From: an uncultured Collinsella sp. | Lineage (GTDB): Bacteria > Actinomycetota > Coriobacteriia > Coriobacteriales > Coriobacteriaceae | NCBI GenBank assembly: GCA_937896835.1 | Contig: CALBOJ010000039.1 | Span: 1 to 18,987, forward strand | DNA length: 18,987 nucleotides | Direction: 5' to 3' | Notes under the pieces: model-generated | What the model was told of the DNA's origin: nothing | Seen by the model: only the letters and a program-made list of their open reading frames with translations | Databases searched by the model: none | Part shown: piece after piece, positions 1 to 6,448 of the stretch | Layout: each line of letters opens with the position of its first letter | Position numbering within the stretch: the stretch's first letter is position 1 | Made by a program: the position numbers and the translations under genes

Positions 1-76
1 CAAGGCGGGGCCGAGGCCGCCTCGATCAATTTGCGAAAGAATCTTGACGGTACCGTAGGTTATTCCTGCTTGAATT

Positions 77-103
77 TGAAACATTTCGTTCGGTCAAAGC
101 GTA
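77..103 (+). promoter_or_regulatory. Candidate ECF-type promoter of the sigma factor gene
   Basis: A TGAAAC element at 77-82 and a CGTA element at 100-103 are separated by 17 nt. This resembles the promoters read by ECF sigma factors such as B. subtilis SigW (TGAAAC, about 16 nt, CGTA). It lies about 50 nt before the ATG of an ECF sigma gene. ECF genes often transcribe themselves, so autoregulation is the natural inference. The spacer is one base longer than the SigW model. Confidence 0.5.
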
Positions 104-153
104 TCTATGGTGAGGGCCTCAGCAAGAAACATCAGCATCACCGGGAGGTGATT

Positions 154-672
154 ATGGAAGAACAAGCATTTAGACAGGCGGTCGAAGATCACCGAGATGT
201 CGTGTTTCGGATCGCATTGACGTATCTGCGCGATCGCGCCGATGCCGATGATGTTGCCCAAGATGTCTTTCTTAAGCTGCTCAAAAGCTATACGCAATTT
301 GAGAGTTGGGAGCATCTTCGTCGATGGCTTATCCGGGTCACGATCAATGAATGCAAATCTCTCTTTCGAAAGCCATGGAGGCGTGTGGAGGATATTGAGA
401 ACCTGGCCGATTCGCTTTCGACGGCGCAGGAGGAGACCAAGGCGGTCCTGTCAGACGTTATGCGACTTCCGGAACGATTCCGTGTTCCCATCATGCTCTA
501 TTACTATCTGGGCTTTTCGACCTCAGAGATTGCCGAGTTATTGCATGTGCCAGCCGCGACTGTTCGAACGCGTTTGGCTCGCGGCAGATCGAAGCTCAAG
601 TTCATCCTAGAGGAGGGCGACCGTGAAATCCAATCAAATCAAGCAGGCCTTCGAGTCCGTCCAAGCCGATAG
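154..672 (+). CDS. ECF-type RNA polymerase sigma factor (172 aa)
   Basis: This is a sigma-70 family factor of the small extracytoplasmic-function type, which directs RNA polymerase to a limited regulon. The sigma-2 region spans about residues 15-72, including the typical stretch DADDVAQDVFLKL (30-42). Sigma-4 spans about 98-150, with the helix-turn-helix around FSTSEIAELLHVPAATVRTR (121-140). There is no sigma-1.1 or sigma-3 region, and the length is normal for ECF factors. The reading frame stays open upstream to the window edge, but ATG 154 is chosen because GGGAGGTG precedes it at 143-150 and the sigma-2 homology begins just after. The 3' end overlaps the next gene by 50 nt, suggesting translational coupling. 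The ECF subgroup and target genes cannot be told from sequence alone. Confidence 0.88.
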   Translation: MEEQAFRQAVEDHRDVVFRIALTYLRDRADADDVAQDVFLKLLKSYTQFESWEHLRRWLIRVTINECKSLFRKPWRRVEDIENLADSLSTAQEETKAVLSDVMRLPERFRVPIMLYYYLGFSTSEIAELLHVPAATVRTRLARGRSKLKFILEEGDREIQSNQAGLRVRPSR

Positions 673-1699
673 CGATCTTGCTGACCGTGTTCTTTATGCC
701 GCTGCTGGTGAGCCGCTTCGCCGAAAGGGTCACGCGAAGCCTCTGTATGTTGCCGTGATCGGATGCCTTGCCGGAGTGACGGCGACCGGAGGGGTCGCCT
801 ACGCCGTCGTCAATTCCAGCTATTTTGCCTCTGCCTGGGGAAACCATGGCAACGGAGAGTCCGTTACCTGGACAAATGGCGGCTCGTCGGGGACGAAATA
901 TACCTACACCAGAGAGTTTGGTGATGGTATCGCGCCCCAAAGCCTGGAGGGTGCAGTCCAGAAGGTCAATCTGTCCGTCGAGGGCAACGGCTATACACTC
1001 GACATTCATGATATGGCTATCGATAAAAACGGTTGCGGTGCTGTGACGTTTACATTGTCCAATCCGAATGGCGTTAACTACTACAAGCCGGCGGCAGAGC
1101 TTGGCGAACTTGTTCTCTATGGTGAAGAAGAAGGGGGCGTCAGTACACCCAGCATGAACTTCGGCGAGGAATGGGCTGATACACGCTGCACCATTGATAA
1201 AGACACATCAAGCGACACGGTCATTAACGGCACGATGTACTTTGCATCTTGGAATCGCGATCGAGATTTACGACATGCGGTCACCTGGAATATCAGTTGG
1301 ACGGAGGGCAAAGGTGAGGATGCGAAGGTGATCGAGGTATCGACGCCAGAGTTTAACGTCGGAGCGCACGTCGATACAAAGGAGCTCCGCTCCGACGACT
1401 CGCCTCTCGAGATCAGCCCGTTTTCCATCCAGACGCACATCGATGATCTGGGCTATGAAGCAGTTGATCATAAACTGACCGTCAGCTACAAGGATGGATC
1501 GGAGCAGATTATCGAAGATGACGACGCAGGGGCGTACAATTTCTATGTTTCGATGGCACGCAATAGCGGAGAGAACATTTGGGTGCCAACGAAGTTGATT
1601 GATGTCGACCAAGTGGTCTCAGTAACCCTTGAGGGCACGAGGTACACATCAACAGGAGAGACCGAAACAGAAGTACCCTTTACCATCGTCTATTCGTAA
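623..1699 (+). CDS. Single-pass membrane protein, putative anti-sigma/sensor partner of the ECF factor (358 aa)
   Basis: The predicted protein starts at GTG 623 behind GAGGAGGG (610-617). It has a short N-terminal segment of about 40 residues ending in a basic stretch (PLRRKGHAKP, 31-40), one hydrophobic segment at about 41-62, and an outside domain of about 290 residues. The N-terminal segment is presumably cytoplasmic. The outside domain is rich in Thr, Asp and beta-prone residues and has no catalytic motif I recognise. Position and topology fit a regulator that holds the sigma factor at the membrane, as in RsiV or DUF4179-type proteins. I see no zinc-binding HxxxCxxC anti-sigma motif, so the anti-sigma role rests on context. 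It could instead be the surface effector or sensor of the system. A terminator follows directly, so the two genes form a closed unit. Confidence 0.72.
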   Translation: MKSNQIKQAFESVQADSDLADRVLYAAAGEPLRRKGHAKPLYVAVIGCLAGVTATGGVAYAVVNSSYFASAWGNHGNGESVTWTNGGSSGTKYTYTREFGDGIAPQSLEGAVQKVNLSVEGNGYTLDIHDMAIDKNGCGAVTFTLSNPNGVNYYKPAAELGELVLYGEEEGGVSTPSMNFGEEWADTRCTIDKDTSSDTVINGTMYFASWNRDRDLRHAVTWNISWTEGKGEDAKVIEVSTPEFNVGAHVDTKELRSDDSPLEISPFSIQTHIDDLGYEAVDHKLTVSYKDGSEQIIEDDDAGAYNFYVSMARNSGENIWVPTKLIDVDQVVSVTLEGTRYTSTGETETEVPFTIVYS

Positions 1700-1705
1700 G
1701 GCCTA

Positions 1706-1738
1706 GGCCGCTTCCTGCTAGAGGAAGCGGCCATTTTT
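1706..1738 (+). terminator. Rho-independent terminator of the sigma factor unit
   Basis: An 11-bp perfect stem (1706-1716 with 1722-1732, GGCCGCTTCCT paired with AGGAAGCGGCC) closes on a 5-nt loop and is followed by ATTTTT. It starts 7 nt after the stop codon of the membrane protein gene and separates that unit from the str operon. Confidence 0.9.
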
Positions 1739-1846
1739 GCGTTACATGGACGGCTGGAATGGGCACTTGCGCACAGGCGGGGATTCCTTTTATGGAGGCT
1801 TTGCGGAAATATGGCTATTTTGGGATACGCCCGGCGGCGTGGTCTG

Positions 1847-1875
1847 TTGACGGCACAGCTAACGCCACGTATCCT
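1847..1875 (+). promoter_or_regulatory. Candidate sigma-A promoter of the str operon
   Basis: TTGACG (1847-1852) and TATCCT (1870-1875) are spaced exactly 17 nt apart, giving 5/6 and 4/6 matches to the housekeeping consensus. The start of transcription would be near 1882, leaving a leader of roughly 90 nt before rpsL. The rest of the 1739-1968 gap shows no convincing gene or other element. Confidence 0.55.
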
Positions 1876-1968
1876 ATCGAACTGCGTGTTTCGTAGGGGG
1901 ATGCTGACCCCTCGATTCAAGCCGTTGCACTTTACAGAAAGCTGGAATCATTCGAGAAGGAGTACGCT

Positions 1969-2346
1969 TTGCCTACTATTAACCAGCTGGTTCGCCAGGG
2001 CCGTCGTTCCGTGCCCAAGAAGTCCAAGAACGCTGCTCTGCAGCACAACTCCCAGAAGCGCGGCGTGTGCACCCGCGTCTTCACCACGAGCCCCAAGAAG
2101 CCGAACTCGGCTCTTCGTAAGGTTGCCCGTGTTCGCCTCGTCAACGGCATCGAAGTTACTGCTTACATCCCGGGTGAGGGCCACAACCTGCAGGAGCACT
2201 CCATCGTGCTCGTCCGCGGCGGTCGTGTCCGTGACCTCCCTGGTGTCCGTTATCACGTCATCCGTGGCGCCTACGACGCTGCTCCGGTCCAGAACCGTAT
2301 GCAGGCCCGTTCCAAGTACGGTGCTAAGCGCCCCAAGGCTAAATAA
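1969..2346 (+). CDS. rpsL: 30S ribosomal protein S12
   Basis: S12 of the small ribosomal subunit forms part of the decoding centre and is the classical streptomycin target. The 125-residue product is full length and includes the conserved block TSPKKPNSALRKVARVRL (40-57) with Lys43. The second streptomycin-related position, normally Lys88, is Arg here in GGRVRDLPGVRYH (84-96). The start is TTG at 1969 behind AGAAGGAG (1955-1962); the next residues PTINQLVRQG are the standard S12 N-terminus, so this start is secure. It is the first gene of the str operon. Codons are strongly biased, as expected for a highly expressed gene. Confidence 0.98.
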   Translation: MPTINQLVRQGRRSVPKKSKNAALQHNSQKRGVCTRVFTTSPKKPNSALRKVARVRLVNGIEVTAYIPGEGHNLQEHSIVLVRGGRVRDLPGVRYHVIRGAYDAAPVQNRMQARSKYGAKRPKAK

Positions 2347-2371
2347 GCCAGATAACGTTTTGATACTTTCG

Positions 2372-2397
2372 CCGTGTGCCGCCTAAGCGCCGCACGG
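2372..2397 (+). promoter_or_regulatory. Hairpin between rpsL and rpsG, possible S7 feedback site
   Basis: CCGTGTG (2372-2378) can pair with CGCACGG (2391-2397), using one G-U pair, in the 73-nt gap before rpsG. No T-run follows, so it does not look like a terminator. In E. coli, S7 represses str operon translation by binding the rpsL-rpsG gap. A similar role here is inference only. Confidence 0.35.
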
Positions 2398-2419
2398 TAG
2401 ACACTTAAGGAGATTTCAC

Positions 2420-2893
2420 ATGCCGCGTCGTGCAGCAGCTAATCGTCGTGAGGTTCAGCCTGACGCCGTTTACAACAACCGCCTGGTGACTCAGCTCATC
2501 AACAAGGTCCTTCTTGACGGCAAGAAGGCCACCGCTGAGCGCATCGTTTACACCGCTTTCGAGATCGTTGCCGAGAAGTCCGAGGGTGGCGACGCTCTCG
2601 CTACCTTCAAGAAGGCTATGGACAACGTCAAGCCCACGCTCGAGGTTAAGCCCAAGCGTGTCGGTGGCGCTACCTATCAGGTCCCGATGGAGGTCAACTC
2701 CCGTCGTTCCACCGCTCTGGGTATCCGCTGGATCGTCAACTTCTCCCGCGCTCGCAAGGAGAAGACCATGGCCGAGCGTCTCGCCAACGAGATCCTCGAC
2801 GCTTCCAACGGCCTGGGCGCTTCCGTCAAGAAGCGTGAGGACGTCTTCAAGATGGCCGAGGCCAACCGCGCGTTCTCTCACTATCGTTGGTAA
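2420..2893 (+). CDS. rpsG: 30S ribosomal protein S7
   Basis: S7 nucleates assembly of the 30S head and contacts the E-site tRNA. The 157-residue product matches the family length (about 156) and ends in the usual AFSHYRW. Conserved stretches include PRRAAANRR near the start and GGATYQVPMEV (82-92). ATG 2420 is preceded by AAGGAG at 2406-2411. It is the second gene of the str operon, 73 nt after rpsL and 19 nt before fusA, and shares the strong codon bias of its neighbours. Confidence 0.98.
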   Translation: MPRRAAANRREVQPDAVYNNRLVTQLINKVLLDGKKATAERIVYTAFEIVAEKSEGGDALATFKKAMDNVKPTLEVKPKRVGGATYQVPMEVNSRRSTALGIRWIVNFSRARKEKTMAERLANEILDASNGLGASVKKREDVFKMAEANRAFSHYRW

Positions 2894-2912
2894 GTTAAGG
2901 TAAGGAACTAAC

Positions 2913-5012
2913 ATGGCTAAGCCTAAGTACAAGCTTTCCGATACCCGTAACATCGGCATCATGGCTCACATCGATGCCGGTAAGACCACCACGACCGAGC
3001 GTATTCTTTACTACACCGGTAAGACCCACAAGATCGGTGAGGTCCATGAGGGCGCTGCCACCATGGACTGGATGGTTCAGGAGCAGGAGCGCGGCGTAAC
3101 CATTACCTCCGCTGCTACCACCTGCTTCTGGAACAAGGACGGTAAGGACTACCGCATCCAGATCATCGACACCCCGGGCCACGTTGACTTCACCGCCGAG
3201 GTCGAGCGCTGCCTGCGCGTCCTCGATGGCGCTGTCGCCGTCTTCGACGCCGTTGCCGGCGTTCAGCCCCAGTCTGAGACCGTTTGGCGTCAGGCTTCTA
3301 CCTTCAACGTCCCCCGCATCGCCTTCATCAACAAGTATGACCGCGTGGGCGCTGACTTCTTCAACGCTATCGAGACCATGAAGGATCGTCTCGACGCTAA
3401 CGCCGTGGCCGCTCAGGTCCCGATGGGCGCCGAGGATAACTTCTGGGGCGTCATCGACCTCGTTACCATGACTGCATGGGACTTCAAGGCCGACGAGAAG
3501 GGTATGACCTACCCTGAGCCGATGGACGAGATCCCGGCTGAGTTTGCCGACATCGCTGCCACCAAGCGCGAGGAGCTCCTCGACGCTGCTGCCAGCTTTG
3601 ACGACGAGCTCATGGAGAAGATCCTCATGGAGGAGGACTTCACCGTCGAGGAGCTCAAGGCTGCTCTGCGCAAGGGTGTTCTGGCCAACGAGCTCAACCT
3701 CGTCTTCGTGGGCTCCGCCTACAAGAACAAGGGCGTCCAGGAGCTGCTCGACGCTGTCGTCGACTACCTGCCCAGCCCGCTCGACGTTGAGGCCGTCACC
3801 GGTACCGATCCGGACACCGGCGAGGAGATTCAGCGTCATCCTTCCTTTGACGAGCCCTTCTCCGGCCTGGTCTTCAAGATCATGACCGACCCGTTCGTCG
3901 GTAAGCTCACCTACGTCCGCGTTTACTCCGGTCGCGCCGAGTCCGGCTCCTATGTGGTCAACGCTTCCAACGGTCAGCGCGAGCGCCTCGGCCGCATCCT
4001 CGAGATGAACGCCGCCGAGCGTATCGACCGTGACGACGCTGCCGCCGGCGACATCGTCGCTTGCGTCGGCTTCAAGAACTCCACCACCGGTGACACCCTG
4101 TGCGCCGAGGGCAAGGAGATCGTCCTCGAGAAGATCGAGTTCGCTAAGCCCGTTATTGACGTTGCCATCGAGCCCAAGACCAAGGCCGAGCAGGACAAGA
4201 TGTCCCTGGCTCTGACCAAGCTCGCCGAGGAGGACCCGACCTTCCAGGTGTCCACCAACCACGAGACCGGCCAGACCATCATCGCCGGCATGGGTGAGCT
4301 GCACCTCGAGATCATCGTCGACCGTCTGCTCCGTGAGTTCAAGGTTGACGCTAACGTCGGTAAGCCCCAGGTTGCCTACCGCGAGACCGCTGGTCACGAC
4401 GTCGAGAAGGCTGAGGGCAAGTTCGTCCGTCAGTCCGGCGGTCGCGGTCAGTACGGCCACGCCGTCATCAAGCTCGAGAAGATGGAGGAGGGCTTCGGCT
4501 ACGAGTTCGTCAACGCTATCGTCGGCGGCGTCGTGCCCAAGGAGTACATCCCGTCCATCGACAAGGGCATCCAGGAGGCCCTGAACACCGGTGTTATCGC
4601 CGGCTTCCCGGTCCTCGACGTCAAGGTCACCCTGTTCGACGGTTCTTACCACGAGGTCGACTCCTCCGAGGCCGCCTTCAAGATCGCCGGTTCCATGGCT
4701 ATCAAGGACGCCCTCAAGAAGTCCGACCCGCAGCTGCTCGAGCCGATCATGGCTGTCGAGGTCGAGACCCCCGAGCAGTACATGGGCGACGTTATGGGCA
4801 ACCTCTCCGGTCGCCGCGGCAAGATCGAGGGCATGGAGGATCGCAAGAACAGCAAGCTCATCCGTGCCAAGGTGCCGCTGGGCGAGATGTTCGGTTACGC
4901 TACCGACCTTCGCTCCCAGACCCAGGGCCGTGCATCCTACACGATGCAGTTCGACTCTTATGAGCCCGCGCCCAAGTCCATCGTGGACGAGGTCATGAGC
5001 AAGAACGCCTAA
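2913..5012 (+). CDS. fusA: Translation elongation factor G
   Basis: EF-G is the GTPase that drives ribosomal translocation and, with RRF, ribosome recycling. The 699-residue length is normal. The GTPase motifs are intact: P-loop AHIDAGKT (18-25), switch I RGVTITSAAT (60-69), DTPGH (86-90) and NKYD (140-143, where NKMD is more common). Domain IV shows the conserved RQSGGRGQYGH region. ATG 2913 follows a modest TAAGGAAC site. Codon use is extremely biased, which leaves long open frames on the opposite strand that are not genes. The usual next gene, tuf, is missing; rpsJ follows after 60 nt. Confidence 0.98.
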   Translation: MAKPKYKLSDTRNIGIMAHIDAGKTTTTERILYYTGKTHKIGEVHEGAATMDWMVQEQERGVTITSAATTCFWNKDGKDYRIQIIDTPGHVDFTAEVERCLRVLDGAVAVFDAVAGVQPQSETVWRQASTFNVPRIAFINKYDRVGADFFNAIETMKDRLDANAVAAQVPMGAEDNFWGVIDLVTMTAWDFKADEKGMTYPEPMDEIPAEFADIAATKREELLDAAASFDDELMEKILMEEDFTVEELKAALRKGVLANELNLVFVGSAYKNKGVQELLDAVVDYLPSPLDVEAVTGTDPDTGEEIQRHPSFDEPFSGLVFKIMTDPFVGKLTYVRVYSGRAESGSYVVNASNGQRERLGRILEMNAAERIDRDDAAAGDIVACVGFKNSTTGDTLCAEGKEIVLEKIEFAKPVIDVAIEPKTKAEQDKMSLALTKLAEEDPTFQVSTNHETGQTIIAGMGELHLEIIVDRLLREFKVDANVGKPQVAYRETAGHDVEKAEGKFVRQSGGRGQYGHAVIKLEKMEEGFGYEFVNAIVGGVVPKEYIPSIDKGIQEALNTGVIAGFPVLDVKVTLFDGSYHEVDSSEAAFKIAGSMAIKDALKKSDPQLLEPIMAVEVETPEQYMGDVMGNLSGRRGKIEGMEDRKNSKLIRAKVPLGEMFGYATDLRSQTQGRASYTMQFDSYEPAPKSIVDEVMSKNA

Positions 5013-5037
5013 GTTCGAGCTCCCTGTTACGTAATCC

Positions 5038-5054
5038 GCGAGAACATCTCTCGC
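5038..5054 (+). other. Small hairpin between fusA and rpsJ
   Basis: GCGAGA (5038-5043) and TCTCGC (5049-5054) form a 6-bp perfect stem with a 5-nt loop just before the rpsJ ribosome binding site (GGAGGT, 5062-5067). The following ACTCTTT is too weak for a confident terminator. It could be a processing or attenuation site between the two genes, or chance. Confidence 0.3.
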
Positions 5055-5072
5055 ACTCTTTGGAGGTTTAAG

Positions 5073-5381
5073 TTGGCTACCCAGAAGATCCGCATTCGCC
5101 TCAAGGGCTATGATCACGAGGTCGTCGATCAGTCCGCGAAGCTCATCGTCGAGACCGCTCAGAAGACCGGCGCTCGCGTTTCCGGTCCTGTCCCCCTGCC
5201 CACCGAGCGCAACCTGTACACGGTTATCCGCTCGCCGCACGTGAACAAGGACTCCCGTGAGCAGTTCGAGATGCGCACCCACAAGCGCCTCATCGACATC
5301 CTCGACCCCACCTCGGGCACCGTTGATTCGCTCATGCGTCTCGACCTCCCCGCTGGCGTCGACATCGACATCAAGCTCTAA
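5073..5381 (+). CDS. rpsJ: 30S ribosomal protein S10
   Basis: S10 is a 30S head protein and, in many bacteria, also NusE, a partner of the NusB antitermination complex. The 102-residue product is full length, with the family pattern IRIRLKGYDHEVVDQSAKLIVETA near the start and VRSPHVNKDSREQFEMRTHKR-type sequence (here beginning VIRSPHVNK) in the middle. The start is TTG at 5073 with GGAGGT at 5062-5067. S10 normally heads the large S10-spc operon (rplC, rplD and so on). Here a terminator follows within 25 nt and the next gene is on the other strand, so rpsJ stands at the end of the str unit. Confidence 0.97.
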   Translation: MATQKIRIRLKGYDHEVVDQSAKLIVETAQKTGARVSGPVPLPTERNLYTVIRSPHVNKDSREQFEMRTHKRLIDILDPTSGTVDSLMRLDLPAGVDIDIKL

Positions 5382-5403
5382 GCGACTTCGCTCATAGCTT
5401 ACA

Positions 5404-5439
5404 GAGCCCCGCTGCCATTACGGTAGCGGGGCTCTTTTG
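5404..5439 (+). terminator. Rho-independent terminator of the str operon
   Basis: A 13-bp stem (5404-5416 with 5422-5434; core GAGCCCCGCT paired with AGCGGGGCTC, one G-U pair) is followed by TTTTGTTTT. The run of T lies on the plus strand, so it acts mainly on rpsJ transcripts. It may also help to stop convergent birA transcription. Confidence 0.93.
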
Positions 5440-5496
5440 TTTTGAATGGTGACCTTGGGGCCCGGGTAATGCGGTCGAATGGGTGGCTATGGCGCC

Positions 5497-6273
5497 CTAT
5501 TCGCTTAAGGGACGCAGCGATGCCTCCTCAAAATGGAAGGATTGCAAGCCGTCTTCTGTCTCGATGCACGCGCGACCAAAATCATCGACCGTTTGGAAGA
5601 TGCCATGCGCCAGCCCGTCCCCAGCGGGGGAGCGGGCGGTAACGCGCTCTCCAATCCAGTTGAGATGATCGATATATTCGCCGTGGACGGGCGCGAGCGG
5701 TCCGGCGTCTTTTTCCATGGTGTTGAGACGCTCTGCCCACGCATCTGCAGCGTCTATAACTGCGTGATAGACCTCATCGAGGAGCACATCGACGGTGGGA
5801 ACGCTCTCGTTGAGGTCCGAGAGACCGATTGCCGCCAGGCCGTCATCGGGCACCTCTTGGGGCGTGTAGTTTACGTTGACGCCAATGCCGCAGACGGCGA
5901 AAGGTTTGCCTTCGTTGTCGCGTGCGGCCTCGACCAGAATGCCGCCGAGCTTGCGTCCTCGCGCGACAAGGTCGTTGGGCCATTTAAGGCGAATCTCGTT
6001 TGCAAGACCCTGCTTTTCGAGTGCTTCGAGCACCGCTAGGCCGCTGACGGCGGCAAGACCAGAGAACTTTGCAGGATTAACGCATGGGCGCAGGACAATC
6101 GAAAGCAATAAGTTGCCTGCGGTTGAATCCCACTTGTGGCCGCGCCGGCCGCGTCCTGCTGTCTGGGCCCGGGCGGCAAGTCCTGTGCCGTGCGGCGCTC
6201 CCTGTTTTCCTGCTTCGAGCAGGTCATCGTTGGTCGATCCGGTTACGTCGACTATCGTTAATTTGGCATCCAT
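5497..6273 (-). CDS. birA: Biotin--[acetyl-CoA carboxylase] ligase, monofunctional BirA (258 aa)
   Basis: The enzyme activates biotin with ATP and attaches it to the lysine of biotin carrier proteins such as AccB, which is encoded in the divergent operon. Motifs include TGSTND (11-16), the biotinyl-AMP loop GRGRRGHKW (40-48), KWPNDL (97-102) with the following RKLGGILVE (107-115), and GIGVNVN (129-135). A small C-terminal domain follows. Full-length E. coli-type BirA has about 60 extra N-terminal residues forming a winged helix; here the protein begins directly at the catalytic domain, so it should not repress biotin genes. The frame is open further upstream, but ATG at 6271-6273 is chosen because TAGGAGGT-like sequence lies 9 nt before it on the minus strand. 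It is convergent with rpsJ and divergent from fabH. Confidence 0.93.
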   Translation of the reverse strand: MDAKLTIVDVTGSTNDDLLEAGKQGAPHGTGLAARAQTAGRGRRGHKWDSTAGNLLLSIVLRPCVNPAKFSGLAAVSGLAVLEALEKQGLANEIRLKWPNDLVARGRKLGGILVEAARDNEGKPFAVCGIGVNVNYTPQEVPDDGLAAIGLSDLNESVPTVDVLLDEVYHAVIDAADAWAERLNTMEKDAGPLAPVHGEYIDHLNWIGERVTARSPAGDGLAHGIFQTVDDFGRACIETEDGLQSFHFEEASLRPLSE

Positions 6274-6364
6274 AACGGTTCTACCTCCTAAGTTAATAAG
6301 GCAATCGCGTAATGGTGTCGAGAGATAGACACAATGTGAAGCCTTTGTCGCATTTGGACAATTT

Positions 6365-6393
6365 AATGTTAACACGTCAACAACGACTAAAAT
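6365..6393 (+). promoter_or_regulatory. Candidate promoter of the fab operon
   Basis: TAAAAT at 6388-6393 matches the -10 consensus at 5 of 6 positions; TATCCT at 6398-6403 is an alternative and is also the -10 proposed for rpsL. No good -35 hexamer sits at 16-18 nt from either, so a helper protein or a weak promoter is possible. Either -10 would lie between the two operator-like repeats (6367-6382 and 6415-6430). The exact start is uncertain. Confidence 0.4.
6367..6382. promoter_or_regulatory. Operator-like palindrome, copy 1
   Basis: TGTTAACACGTCAACA is an imperfect palindrome with 12 of 16 symmetric positions (pattern TGTTnACnnGTnAACA). It lies within a 19-nt block (6366-6384) that recurs with one mismatch 48 nt downstream. 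It would cover the -35 region of the candidate fab promoter, as expected for a repressor site. It does not match the FapR or FabT operator consensus as I know them. Confidence 0.55.
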
Positions 6394-6414
6394 GCGCTAT
6401 CCTCTCTTGGTCGA

Positions 6415-6430
6415 TGTAAACACGTCAACA
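6415..6430. promoter_or_regulatory. Operator-like palindrome, copy 2
   Basis: TGTAAACACGTCAACA repeats copy 1 with a single change and ends just before the fabH ribosome binding site (AAAGGAGG, 6435-6442). Symmetric positions in both copies give TGTnnACnnGTnnACA. It would lie downstream of the transcription start, where a bound protein could block initiation or clearance. Confidence 0.55.
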
Positions 6431-6448
6431 ACTCAAAGGAGGTTAGTG

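Noticed and set aside
1..47. Possible tail of an upstream gene at the window start
   Set aside because: One plus-strand frame ends in TGA at 45-47 and another stays open into the sigma gene, but fewer than 16 codons are visible and none is recognisable. The sigma gene start at 154 has its own ribosome binding site.
5038..5054. Terminator between fusA and rpsJ
   Set aside because: The stem is only 6 bp and the T content after it is poor, so I list it only as a small hairpin. rpsJ is probably co-transcribed with fusA.
2895..5282. A 795-codon open frame on the minus strand opposite fusA and rpsJ
   Set aside because: It is a by-product of extreme codon bias: fusA avoids the codons that would read as stops on the other strand. 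The translation is a low-complexity Leu/Asp/Gly-rich string with no family signature, and fusA is certain.
6274..6448. Riboswitch or T-box in the birA-fabH gap
   Set aside because: No extended conserved stem or known aptamer motif could be seen. The repeated dyads are better explained as protein-binding sites.
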